Shown piece by piece: positions 1 through 7,821 of a DNA stretch of 64,000 nucleotides. The number at the start of each line of letters is the position of its first letter. Positions within the stretch are counted from its first letter, which is position 1. The stretch covers positions 1,426,001-1,490,000 of the forward strand of contig OY969725.1 in assembly GCA_963702195.1 (NCBI GenBank). Direction: 5' to 3'. The notes below the pieces were generated by a model, which saw nothing but the letters and a program-made list of their open reading frames with translations, was not told the DNA's origin and made no database searches. Both the position numbers and the translations under genes were made by a program. The DNA comes from AC-56 sp963702195. GTDB taxonomy: Bacteria > Actinomycetota > Thermoleophilia > Solirubrobacterales > 70-9.

Positions 1-400
1 TCGCCCACGCCCACAGGTAGAGGCCGGCGGCATGCCCGATATCCGCTGGTGGAATCGACCCGGCGAAGAACACCTCAAACACGAACAGCGACAGCCAGAA
101 CGCCCCAAAGGAGCTGAAGGCCAGCGCGCCGAAGGTGTTCTCGTTACGGAACTCCCACATCCCTGCGAGGAGTTGTGCGATCCCCCCGTATGCAAATGCG
201 AGCCCGAAGACGACCGGCTCGCCGGCGGAGCTCACCAGGTTCGAGTTGAACATGCTCAACACGAACGTGGTCATGGCGAATCCCGCCAAACCGAGTGGGG
301 CGGGATCTGCCGGCCGGTAGCCGGCCTTCTCCACCGCCGCGGCGAGGCGGGCGGACTCGCCCGCAGTCGGGTCACGTTCAGGGACCGCTGCTCTCTCCAT
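1..400 (-). CDS. GPR1/FUN34/YaaH (SatP-like) acetate transporter, 3' part missing
   Basis: The reading frame runs from ATG at 400-398 leftwards past the window edge, so only the first 133 residues are present. They contain the family signature: ADPAPLGL just before the first membrane segment, then GGIAQLLAGMWEFRNENTFG and AFSSFGAFWLS. At least three hydrophobic segments are visible. Family members are inner-membrane channels or proton-coupled transporters for acetate and succinate. A GGAG lies about 13 bases upstream of the ATG. The end of the gene, its length and its downstream neighbours cannot be judged here. The family is clear, the substrate is inferred from the family. Confidence 0.88.
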   Translation of the reverse strand, partial: MERAAVPERDPTAGESARLAAAVEKAGYRPADPAPLGLAGFAMTTFVLSMFNSNLVSSAGEPVVFGLAFAYGGIAQLLAGMWEFRNENTFGALAFSSFGAFWLSLFVFEVFFAGSIPPADIGHAAGLYLWAWA

Positions 401-586
401 AGCCGCTCACTTTCTCCGTCCCGACACGTCCCGGCAGGTGCGGGCCGGGAATCGGATTGTTGGTTGCCGTTGCAGCGCGTTCCCGATGCCATTTGTTCCA
501 AACCTGACAAGGGCCTTCGGCATGTCCGGAATCTGACATCTCTGCTCGCCAGTCGAAACGAGGGCTCGGCAGGTAGATTTGCGGTC

Positions 587-961
587 GTGCCTCAGACCAG
601 GAAGCGACGCCGCAGGAAGCACCGTGGGACCCAGGGCGGGAGCATCGACCGGCGCGGCCGCGCCGGGCGCCCGCGCACCCGCGAGGAGGCCCGGGCCCGG
701 GCCCGCAAGGGGGCGTCCCAGAAGCGGATCGATTCGCCACCGACCTGGACGGGCGCCCTCGGCCGGGCGGCATTCGGCGCGGCGGTCTTCTTCATCCTGC
801 TGATCCTGATCTTCAAGCGCCCGATCGGCGCTGCGCTACTGCTGTCGGTTCTGATGATGCTCGTCTACATCCCGCTCGGGCACGCCATCGACGGCTTCAT
901 GTACCGCCGCCGGCTCCGCGCCAAGCAGCGCGAGGCCGAGGAGCGCAAGGCGCGGTCGTAG
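587..961 (+). CDS. Small basic two-TM membrane protein of unknown function
   Basis: I do not recognise a named family. From the GTG at 587 the product is 124 residues: a very basic N-terminus (residues 1-60, rich in Arg and Lys), two hydrophobic segments at about 68-85 and 88-105, and a short charged tail. The upstream part of the long open frame has no start with gene-like composition, so the GTG is preferred. A possible -10 (TAGATT, 574-579) ends seven bases before the GTG, which suggests a leaderless transcript. The basic tail could contact nucleic acid or phospholipid, but nothing in the sequence settles that. Confidence 0.6.
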   Translation: MPQTRKRRRRKHRGTQGGSIDRRGRAGRPRTREEARARARKGASQKRIDSPPTWTGALGRAAFGAAVFFILLILIFKRPIGAALLLSVLMMLVYIPLGHAIDGFMYRRRLRAKQREAEERKARS

Positions 962-1115
962 CGCGGGCGATCGCGCCGCGCTGGCTCTGCCCAGTGTTGA
1001 CCGTCGACAGAACGGTCAAGTCTTCAACCAGGGCTGGGGCGGCGACGGTTGAAGAGCTATGTCGGTCAAGCGGCGGCCGGGCCGGTGCCGGCGCCGGCCT
1101 GGATACGCTGACAGC

Positions 1116-1754
1116 ATGGACGTTCGCTCCTTCACCGTCGGCCAGGTGGCCGAGAACTGCTACATCGCGCGCCGCGACGGGGCCGATCACGGCGTGATCG
1201 TCGATCCCGGCGACGAGCCCGAGCGTCTGCTCGAGGCGGTCGACGCGCTCGGTGTGACCATCGACGCGATCCTCGTCACCCATTGCCACTTCGACCACAT
1301 CGGCGCGGTGGCGCCGGTGGCGGAGGCGACGGGCGCACCGGTCTGGTGCCCGGAGATCGAGGTGCCGGTGCTCGCCGACATCATGTCGTTCGTCCCATGG
1401 CCGGGATTCGGACCGTTTGAGAGCTACGACGCCGACGAGACCGTGGCCGGCGGGGAGCATCTGTCGCTGGCCGGGCTCGAGATCGACGTCGTGTTCACGC
1501 CGGGGCACAGCCCCGGGCACGTGACCTACGCGATCCCCGACGAGGGAGCGCTGTTCTCCGGTGACGTGCTGTTCCAGGGCTCCGTCGGGCGCACCGATCT
1601 GCCGGGCGGCGATTGGGGCACGCTGCTCGAGAGCATCCGCGGGCTCGTCGACTCCTATCCCGAGGAGACGACGGTGTATCCGGGGCACATGGGCATCACC
1701 ACGCTGGGCGCCGAGCGCACCGCGAATCCCTTCCTGGCCGAGCTCGCCCGGTAG
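1116..1754 (+). CDS. MBL-fold metallohydrolase (glyoxalase II / YcbL-like)
   Basis: This 212-residue protein has the metallo-beta-lactamase fold signature: T-H-C-H-F-D-H at residues 55-61 binds two metal ions, followed by TPGHSPGH, a GDVLFQGSVGRTDLPGGD segment and the late YPGHMG histidine. That pattern is typical of glyoxalase II-like thioester hydrolases of the YcbL type, cytoplasmic and Zn-dependent. The start at ATG 1116 is chosen because the protein aligns with the family from its first residues; the longer open frame from 1059 is a low-complexity extension. It lies 37 bases ahead of hisS, a common neighbour in actinobacteria. The physiological substrate is unknown. Confidence 0.85.
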   Translation: MDVRSFTVGQVAENCYIARRDGADHGVIVDPGDEPERLLEAVDALGVTIDAILVTHCHFDHIGAVAPVAEATGAPVWCPEIEVPVLADIMSFVPWPGFGPFESYDADETVAGGEHLSLAGLEIDVVFTPGHSPGHVTYAIPDEGALFSGDVLFQGSVGRTDLPGGDWGTLLESIRGLVDSYPEETTVYPGHMGITTLGAERTANPFLAELAR

Positions 1755-1791
1755 GGCGGGGCCGTACGGCCAGCAAATAAGCTCGCGCCCG

Positions 1792-3024
1792 ATGTCCGAA
1801 CGGTTCCAGGCCCCGCGTGGCACCGCCGATGCGCTCCCGGCGGACGCCGCTGCACGGGCGCGGATCGAGGCGACGGCACGCGGGATCCTCGAGCGAGCCG
1901 GCTACCGCCGGATCGAGACGCCCGTGTTCGAGGACACGGAGCTGTTCGCGCGAGGCGTGGGCGCCTCGACCGACATCGTGCGCAAGGAGATGTTCACTTT
2001 CTCCGACCAGGGCGGCCGCAGCGTCACGCTGCGGCCGGAGGCGACCGCCTCGATCGCTCGCGCGTACATCCAGCACGGCATGCAGAAGCTGCCCCAGCCG
2101 GTGAAGCTGTGGTGGTACGGGCCGCTCTTCCGCCACGAACGGCCGCAGGCGGGCCGCTTTCGCCAGTTCACACAGCTCGACGCCGAGGTGATCGGCTCCG
2201 ACTCGCCATTGGTCGATGCCGAGCTGATCGTGCTCCTGGACGAGCTCCTGCGGAGGCTCGAGGTGCCGGAGATGACCCTCAAGCTGGGCAGCCTGGGCTC
2301 ACTCGAGTCGAGGGGCGCCTACCGCAACGAGCTCATCGCCTACCTGCGGGAGCACGACGACAGGCTCGACCGCGACGCTCGCGACCGGATCGACGAGAAC
2401 CCGCTGCGCGCGTTCGACTCCAAGGACCCGGGCACCCAGCAGGTCATGGCCGGCGCTCCCAAGGTGCTCGACCACCTCGACTCCGACGACGCCGAGCACT
2501 TTGCGACGGTTCGCCGGCTGCTCGACAACGCCGGAGTCGCATACGAGGTCGATCCGACCATCGTCCGCGGACTCGACTACTACACGCGCACGGTCTTCGA
2601 ATTCCACAGCGCCCGGCTCGGCGCCCAGTCCCAGGTGGCGGGCGGCGGCCGCTACGACGAGTTGGTTTCGCTGTTCGGCGGGCCCGCGACGCCGGCGATC
2701 GGCTGGGCCGCGGGCGTCGAGCGGATCCTGCTTGCGATCCGAGGCCCCGAGGAAGAGATCGCCCATGACGTGTTCGTCGTCGCCGATGACGCGCACCGGG
2801 AGCAGGCGCTTGCACTAGTCACCGAGTTGCGCCGAGCGGGGCTGCGGGCCGACCTGGACCTCGCCTCCCGGAGCATGAAGGGCCAGATGCGCCAGGCGGA
2901 CCGGGTCGGTGCGGCCCACACCGTGATCCTGGACGACAGGGGGACCCAGCTTCGAGACATGCGCTCCGGCGAGCAGCGCGAGGTCGACGCGGCCAACGTG
3001 GTCAAGGAGCTCGCTGCGGAATGA
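1792..3024 (+). CDS. hisS: Histidyl-tRNA synthetase
   Basis: Charges tRNA-His with histidine. The 410-residue product is a normal-length bacterial HisRS. Class II motif 2 is at 113-123 (FRHERPQAGRF), the HisA motif RGLDYYTRT at about 259-267, the HisB glycine-rich GGGRYDEL at about 284-291, motif 3 GVERIL at 308-313, followed by the C-terminal anticodon-binding domain. ATG 1792 gives the standard N-terminus (FQAPRGTADALP). The stop overlaps the aspS start by four bases (ATGA), so the two synthetases are translationally coupled, an arrangement found in many bacteria. Confidence 0.97.
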   Translation: MSERFQAPRGTADALPADAAARARIEATARGILERAGYRRIETPVFEDTELFARGVGASTDIVRKEMFTFSDQGGRSVTLRPEATASIARAYIQHGMQKLPQPVKLWWYGPLFRHERPQAGRFRQFTQLDAEVIGSDSPLVDAELIVLLDELLRRLEVPEMTLKLGSLGSLESRGAYRNELIAYLREHDDRLDRDARDRIDENPLRAFDSKDPGTQQVMAGAPKVLDHLDSDDAEHFATVRRLLDNAGVAYEVDPTIVRGLDYYTRTVFEFHSARLGAQSQVAGGGRYDELVSLFGGPATPAIGWAAGVERILLAIRGPEEEIAHDVFVVADDAHREQALALVTELRRAGLRADLDLASRSMKGQMRQADRVGAAHTVILDDRGTQLRDMRSGEQREVDAANVVKELAAE

Positions 3025-4820
3025 CCCCGGCCGAGCCCGGATTCCCCGCTCTGCGGTCGAACGAGTACCGCGACGCGTGGTGCGGCCAGGTCCTGCCCGG
3101 CCGGGCGGGGGACACCGTCCGCGTGGCCGGCTGGGTGCACCGCCGCCGCGACCACGGCGGCCTCGTCTTCATCGACCTGCGCGACCGCACCGGCCTCGTG
3201 CAGCTCGTCTTCAACCCGGACACGGCAGGCGGCGCCTTCGAGCTCGGGCACAAGCTGCGCTCCGAGGACGTGCTCACGGCCTCCGGCGAGGTGGTCCGCC
3301 GCTCGGAGGAGACGATCAACCCAGAGCTGCCGACCGGGGAGGTGGAGGTCCGCGTTGGCGACGCGACGCTGCTCGCCGACGCCGACACGCCGCCGTTCGA
3401 GATCGAGTCGTTCTCGGGCGAGGTGGGGGAGGAGGCGCGCCTGCGCTACCGCTATCTCGACCTGCGCCGCGACCGCATGCGCGGAGCGATCGAGCTGCGC
3501 CACCGGGTCGTTCGGGCGATTCGGGAGTTCTTCGACGGCCAGGGATTCGTCGACATCGAGACGCCGATGCTCTCGCGCTCCACGCCGGAGGGCGCCCGTG
3601 ACTTCCTGGTTCCGTCGCGGCGGGAGCCCGGGGCGTTCTACGCGCTGCCGCAGTCGCCCCAGCTGTTCAAGCAGCTCCTGATGGTGGCCGGGTTCGAGCG
3701 CTACTACCAGATCGTCCGCTGCTTCCGCGACGAGGACCAGCGCGCCGACCGCCAGCTCGACTTCACGCAGCTCGACGTCGAGATGTCCTTCGTGGACACG
3801 GAGGACGTGATCGACGTCAACGAGCGCATGCTCGCCCACGTGATGGAGCGGGTCGACGGACCGGAGCTCAGGCTCCCGATCGAGCGGCTGCCCTACGACG
3901 AGGCGATGTCCCGCTACGGCACGGACCGCCCCGACGTGCGGTTCGGGATGGAGCTCGTGGACGTGAGCGACGCGCTCCGCGAGACTGAGTTCAAGGTGTT
4001 CGGCGGCACGATCGCCGGCGGAGGGATCGTGAAGGGGCTGAACGCCGGGCAGCGCGACCTGCCGCGTTCGGCGCTCGACGGCCTGATCGCCCGCGCCCAG
4101 GAGCTGGGAGCGAAGGGCCTCGTGTGGGCGTTCCGCGAGGGCGACGGGTGGCGCTCGCCGACCGCGAAGTTCCTGACCGCCGACGAGCTGCGCGCGGTCA
4201 ACGGAGCGCTCGGCGCCGAGGAGGGTGACCTGCTGCTGCTCGTCGCCGACGACACCGCCGTGGCCAACGCCGTGCTCGGCCAGCTCCGGCTGGACCTCGG
4301 CGAGCGCTTCGGCGTGCTGGAGGGCGAGCGGTTCGTGTGGATCGTCGACTGGCCCATGTTCGAGTGGAGCGCCGAGAACGATCGCTGGGACCCGCTCCAT
4401 CATCCGTTCACCGGGCCGCAGGGCGATTTCGACCCGGAGAAACCGGGCGAGGCGCGCGCGAAGGCCTACGACATCGTCTGGAACGGGCAGGAGCTCGGCG
4501 GGGGCTCGGTACGTATCTCGGACATGGCGGTGCAGGAGCAGGTCTTCGGCGTGATCGGGATCGGGCCGCAGGAGGCCCGCGAGCGGTTCGGGTTCCTGCT
4601 GGACGCGCTGCGCTACGGGGCGCCGCCTCATGGGGGGATCGCCTACGGGATCGACCGCTTCGTGCAGCGGCTCGTGGGCGCGGATTCGATCCGTGAGGTA
4701 ATCGCATTCCCGAAGACGGCATCGGGCGCGGATCCGCTCACCGGGGCGCCCGCGCCGGTGGACGAGGAGCAACTCCGCGAGCTTGGCCTGACGCTGCGCG
4801 GGCGCCCTAGATCCGCCTGA
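3021..4820 (+). CDS. aspS: Aspartyl-tRNA synthetase, bacterial type (possibly non-discriminating)
   Basis: Charges tRNA-Asp, and possibly tRNA-Asn. The 599 residues have the N-terminal OB-fold anticodon domain (about 10-130), the class II core with motif 2 FRDEDQRADRQLDFTQ, the GAD insertion (about 290-410) and motif 3 GIAYGIDRF near the end. The OB-fold loop reads RRDHGGLVF, with His at residue 45. Non-discriminating AspRS enzymes of the Pseudomonas type carry His here, while strictly tRNA-Asp-specific ones carry Leu. The gene starts with ATG inside the hisS stop. A GatCAB amidotransferase would be needed for the tRNA-Asn route; none is in the window. Confidence 0.96.
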   Translation: MTPAEPGFPALRSNEYRDAWCGQVLPGRAGDTVRVAGWVHRRRDHGGLVFIDLRDRTGLVQLVFNPDTAGGAFELGHKLRSEDVLTASGEVVRRSEETINPELPTGEVEVRVGDATLLADADTPPFEIESFSGEVGEEARLRYRYLDLRRDRMRGAIELRHRVVRAIREFFDGQGFVDIETPMLSRSTPEGARDFLVPSRREPGAFYALPQSPQLFKQLLMVAGFERYYQIVRCFRDEDQRADRQLDFTQLDVEMSFVDTEDVIDVNERMLAHVMERVDGPELRLPIERLPYDEAMSRYGTDRPDVRFGMELVDVSDALRETEFKVFGGTIAGGGIVKGLNAGQRDLPRSALDGLIARAQELGAKGLVWAFREGDGWRSPTAKFLTADELRAVNGALGAEEGDLLLLVADDTAVANAVLGQLRLDLGERFGVLEGERFVWIVDWPMFEWSAENDRWDPLHHPFTGPQGDFDPEKPGEARAKAYDIVWNGQELGGGSVRISDMAVQEQVFGVIGIGPQEARERFGFLLDALRYGAPPHGGIAYGIDRFVQRLVGADSIREVIAFPKTASGADPLTGAPAPVDEEQLRELGLTLRGRPRSA

Positions 4821-4903
4821 TAGGCCCCTTACCCTGCCGCCCGTCATCGTCGGGTCTGGGGCTCTGGCGGCACCGGCGGCACCGCTCCTTAAGACTCCAG
4901 GGG

Positions 4904-5254
4904 GTGTCCAGCCCCTCCAACGCGGAGCTTGCCCGGCATGTCCTCGAGGCGCTCAGCCTCGGGGACGTGCCCGACTTCGCCGCGATCGTCCATCCGGAGA
5001 TCGAGGTCCAGACCGCAAAGACGACGTACCTGGGTCCCGAGGCGGCCACGGAGTGGGCCCAGAAGCGATACGAGCACCTCGAGCGCCACTATGCGATCGA
5101 CCGCCTGGACGAGCACGGCGATCACGTCGTAGCACGGGTCAGGACCCAGTACGTGTGGCGTGAGAGCGGGCTCGTGGGCAACGAGGAGCCGACGGTGATC
5201 GACCTCACCTTCAGGGACGGCAAGCTCTGGCGCTTCCAGTTCCGCGAGGACTAG
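4904..5254 (+). CDS. SnoaL/NTF2-like small protein
   Basis: The 116-residue product has the pattern of the NTF2/SnoaL cone fold: an N-terminal helix (ELARHVLEALSLGDVPDFAAIVHPEIEV), a GPEAATEWAQ helix, and a C-terminal beta-rich half ending LTFRDGKLWRFQF. Proteins of this size usually serve as small ligand-binding domains or isomerase-like enzymes; the active residues vary and cannot be assigned. The start is GTG 4904, without a strong ribosome-binding site. It stands alone between aspS and the 6S RNA gene. Function unknown. Confidence 0.6.
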   Translation: MSSPSNAELARHVLEALSLGDVPDFAAIVHPEIEVQTAKTTYLGPEAATEWAQKRYEHLERHYAIDRLDEHGDHVVARVRTQYVWRESGLVGNEEPTVIDLTFRDGKLWRFQFRED

Positions 5255-5308
5255 CCGATCGGCGGGCGGCCAGTTTGAGTCGCTCCTGCTCAAGGTTTCG
5301 GGCGGGCT

Positions 5309-5335
5309 GTCGAGCAACCTGGTGACTGGTATGGT
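5309..5335 (+). promoter_or_regulatory. Extended -10 promoter of the 6S RNA gene
   Basis: TG-G-TATGGT at 5327-5335 is an extended -10 element, with a weak -35 (about 5307-5312, CTGTCG) 17 bases upstream. It would start transcription at about 5341, exactly where the closing stem of the predicted 6S RNA begins. No ribosome-binding site or reading frame follows at once, which fits an RNA gene. Confidence 0.55.
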
Positions 5336-5340
5336 CAACG

Positions 5341-5497
5341 GAAGGCTCGAACTTGTTCGATAGCCGCTCTCATTGTGAGCCAGTACACACGGCTTGGGAG
5401 TCGGTTTCCGGCGGGCCGCTTGTCGTCTCGCCGGTAGACGCCCACCTTCTGAGAAGGGTTCTCAAGCCGAGCGGCGTCGGCAGGTTGGGGCCTTCTT
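5341..5497 (+). ncRNA. ssrS: 6S RNA (RNA polymerase-sequestering RNA)
   Basis: 6S RNA mimics an open promoter and holds the housekeeping RNA polymerase holoenzyme. The transcript folds into the canonical form. A long closing stem joins 5342-5367 to 5469-5495, including AAGG/CCTT at the base and the perfect GCCGCTC/GAGCGGC at its top. A central bubble has a single-stranded 5' side (about 5369-5395) and a 3' side holding the small hairpin after CACCTT (CTGAGAA-GGG-TTCTCAAG), as in E. coli 6S RNA. An apical stem pairs GGGAGTC (5396-5402) with GACGCCC (5437-5443) and CCGGCG (5408-5413) with CGCCGG (5429-5434). Length is about 157 nt, somewhat shorter than the E. coli RNA. The pairing is read by hand; the name rests on the fold plus the CACCTT...AAGGGTTC sequence. 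Confidence 0.82.
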
Positions 5498-5525
5498 ACT
5501 TTGAGCGGCCTGCCCGGGGCAGCGC

Positions 5526-6212
5526 ATGAGGAAGGCGCTCAACGACAACCCCATGGTCCAGGTCGGGATCCTGGGCGCCCTGGCCCTGGTCGTCGGCTTC
5601 GTCTTGATCACGCAGATGGGCAAGGGCTCGAGCTCTGGTGCGGGTTCGACTGCGTCCAGCCCGACCTCGAGCAGCGCCGCCTCGGGGGAACCGACCGACT
5701 CAAGCGCGACGTCGACGACGCCGTCGGACTCCACGGCCACCACGCCGTCTGCCGCCGCTCCGGGCACGACGCCCGATGCCTCGGCGAGCGCGACAGCACC
5801 GGCGGCGCCCGCGACCGGCGGCGTCGCACCGGGCCAGTTGGTCGCCGGCCCCGGCCTGCCGAGCCCCGTGGTCAACGCATACAGGGCCGACAAGGTCGTG
5901 GTGCTGCTGGTAGTGAGGCGCGGCGGCATCGACGACGACGCGGTGAAGGCGAGCGTCGAGCGCATGGGCGGGCTGCCGGATGCGGCTGTCTTCATCACCA
6001 ACGCCGGGCACGTCTCGCGCTACTCCCGCATCGCCTCCGGCGTCGACCTGGACCGCGTGCCGGCGCTGATCGTGATGCGGCCGCAAAAGCTCAGCCACGG
6101 CACTCCCACGGCCACGGTGAGCTACGGCTTCCGCGGCCCCCAGAGCGTCGCCCAGGCGATCGCCGACGCCCTCTACAAGGGCCCGACGGACGTCCCGTAC
6201 TACCCCAGATAG
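5526..6212 (+). CDS. Membrane-anchored protein with thioredoxin-fold-like C-terminal domain
   Basis: The 228 residues comprise a short cytoplasmic N-terminus, one membrane helix (about 11-29), a long Ser/Thr/Ala/Pro linker (about 33-105), and an extracytoplasmic domain of about 110 residues. That domain has the thioredoxin order: a beta strand VVVLLVV, a helix, AVFITNAG, a helix, then VPALIVM, where the proline sits like the conserved cis-proline. There is no CxxC and no cysteine at all, so a redox role is unlikely. The fold is inferred from pattern only. The linker resembles those of PilN and PilO encoded later in the window, so a role at the cell envelope, perhaps in the pilus machine, is possible. 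Confidence 0.65.
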   Translation: MRKALNDNPMVQVGILGALALVVGFVLITQMGKGSSSGAGSTASSPTSSSAASGEPTDSSATSTTPSDSTATTPSAAAPGTTPDASASATAPAAPATGGVAPGQLVAGPGLPSPVVNAYRADKVVVLLVVRRGGIDDDAVKASVERMGGLPDAAVFITNAGHVSRYSRIASGVDLDRVPALIVMRPQKLSHGTPTATVSYGFRGPQSVAQAIADALYKGPTDVPYYPR

Positions 6213-6224
6213 CTCCCCCGGGAA

Positions 6225-6272
6225 GGTTTTGGCAGCTCAGGTACGCCATGGCGTCCCTGGGTTGACAAAACC
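6225..6272 (+). terminator. Long interrupted stem-loop between the anchored protein and mnmA
   Basis: GGTTTTG (6225-6231) pairs with CAAAACC (6266-6272), CTCAGG with CCTGGG further in, and ACGC/GCGT at the tip around CATG. Small symmetrical loops separate the three helices. There is no T-run after it, so it is a factor-dependent or structural terminator, or an RNA processing site, rather than a classical terminator. A TTGACA lies inside the right arm. Confidence 0.4.
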
Positions 6273-6310
6273 CTCGGGAAACAGGCGGGGCGCGCTAGCC
6301 TCGGCTCGAC

Positions 6311-7756
6311 GTGGACGCTGCCCTGCTTACGCATTACGCCGGCGACGATTCCCGCCGCGGACCCGTCCCCGGCGGCGCCTTCACCGGCGCCGCCGGCGGC
6401 TCGGCGTGCGGCGACCTCGTCCGCGTCTCGATCCTGATCGCAGGGGGCGCGATCGACGCCGTCACCTTCGATGCCGAAGGCTGCGCGGCGGCGACGGCCG
6501 CGGCAGCGGCCGTCGCCGAGCTCGCCGAGGGTGAGGCCGTGCTCGGCGCGGCGCAGATCGGCGCAGCCGGCATCTCGCAGGCGCTCGGCGGCCTCTCGCC
6601 GCAGGGCCGCCACGCGGCGGACCTCGCCGCCGACGCGCTTCACCGCGCTCTGTCGGCGGCGGCCTCGGCGGGTGAACGGCTCGCGGGACCGCCGCCGGAC
6701 GGCGAACGCGTGCTCGTGGCCATGAGCGGTGGGGTGGACTCGGCGGTGGCCGCGTTGCTGGAGCGCGAGCGGGGCTCCGACGTCGTGGCGGTCACCCTCA
6801 AGCTGTGGGCCGACCGGCACAACGACGGCGCTCGAAGCTGCTGCTCTCCCGAGGCCGTGGTCGGTGCGCGTGCCCTGGCTCACGGAATGGGGATCCCGCA
6901 CCTGACCCTGGACCTGGAGGAGGCCTTTCGCTCGCAGGTGGTCGGCGAGTTCATCCGGGGATACGGGGAGGGGCGCACGCCGAACCCATGCGTGATCTGC
7001 AACGGGGACCTGCGCATCGCCGCGATGGTCGAGCTGGCCGGTCGGGTGGGGGCGTCCGCCCTCGCCACCGGCCACTACGCGCGCGTCGTCGACGACGGGG
7101 AGGGTCCGCTGCTCGCGGCCGCGAACGACGCGGCCAAGGACCAGACCTACATGCTCTCGGCGCTCCCTCCGGCGACGATCGAGCGCCTGCGCTTCCCGCT
7201 CGCCGATCTGATCAAGCCCCGCGTGCGAGAGCTCGCCGCGGCCGCCGATCTCCCGGTCGCGTCTAAGCGCGAGAGCCAGGATCTGTGCTTCCTGGCGGGC
7301 GAGGGGAAGCGCTCGTTCCTGGCCCGTCACGCGGGGCTCGGCGAGAGCCCCGGAGAGATCGTGGACTCGCGCGGAAACGTGGTCGGCCGTCACCCGGGCT
7401 TTCACAACTTCACGGTCGGGCAGCGGCGCGGGATCGGGATCGGCGGCGGCGCGCCGCTCTACGTGCTGCGTACGGATGCGAGCGAGAACCGCGTGGTTGT
7501 GGGCGCCCGTGAGGACCTCGCCCGCAGGCGGGTGCGGGTCCGCGACGCCCATCTGCGCCGTCCGGGCGAGCGCGTGGACAGCGTGAAGCTCCGCTATCGC
7601 TCACGGCCGATCGATTGCGCGGTGAGCGCGTCGGCCGGCCGCCACGACGAGCTCTGGCTCGAGCTCGCCGAGCCGGCCTTCGGTGTGGCGCCCGGCCAGA
7701 CCGCCTGCCTCATGGACGGCGCGATGGTTGTGGGCCACGCGACCATCGCCTCGTAG
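6311..7756 (+). CDS. mnmA: tRNA 2-thiouridylase MnmA fused to an N-terminal IscU/NifU-like scaffold domain
   Basis: Residues about 133-481 are MnmA, which puts sulfur on U34 of tRNA-Lys, -Glu and -Gln. Visible are the PP-loop SGGVDSAV (139-146), NPCVIC with the first catalytic cysteine (227), and SQDLCFL with the second. Residues 1-125 are an IscU-like domain in front of it: C33-G-D35, then G-C58, then H101. In IscU the residue after this histidine is the third cysteine (E. coli C106); here it is Ala102. The start is GTG 6311. The fusion may deliver an Fe-S cluster or sulfur directly to MnmA, but the lost cysteine argues against ordinary persulfide transfer. MnmA assignment is secure, the role of the extra domain is inference. 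Confidence 0.93.
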   Translation: MDAALLTHYAGDDSRRGPVPGGAFTGAAGGSACGDLVRVSILIAGGAIDAVTFDAEGCAAATAAAAAVAELAEGEAVLGAAQIGAAGISQALGGLSPQGRHAADLAADALHRALSAAASAGERLAGPPPDGERVLVAMSGGVDSAVAALLERERGSDVVAVTLKLWADRHNDGARSCCSPEAVVGARALAHGMGIPHLTLDLEEAFRSQVVGEFIRGYGEGRTPNPCVICNGDLRIAAMVELAGRVGASALATGHYARVVDDGEGPLLAAANDAAKDQTYMLSALPPATIERLRFPLADLIKPRVRELAAAADLPVASKRESQDLCFLAGEGKRSFLARHAGLGESPGEIVDSRGNVVGRHPGFHNFTVGQRRGIGIGGGAPLYVLRTDASENRVVVGAREDLARRRVRVRDAHLRRPGERVDSVKLRYRSRPIDCAVSASAGRHDELWLELAEPAFGVAPGQTACLMDGAMVVGHATIAS

Positions 7757-7821
7757 ACCCCGTCGCTACCTAGACTGCAGCGGGTGTCCGCTGACCAGCT
7801 AACGCACAACTTCCCTTCCCC

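Noticed and set aside
2652..4847. 731-residue open frame antisense to aspS and hisS
   Set aside because: It is the third-position shadow of two certain genes and has no family pattern; long antisense frames are expected at this GC content.
6262..6301. TTGACA as -35 of mnmA
   Set aside because: No -10 at a workable distance; the next TA-rich hexamer is 28 bases away, and the TTGACA is part of the stem-loop.
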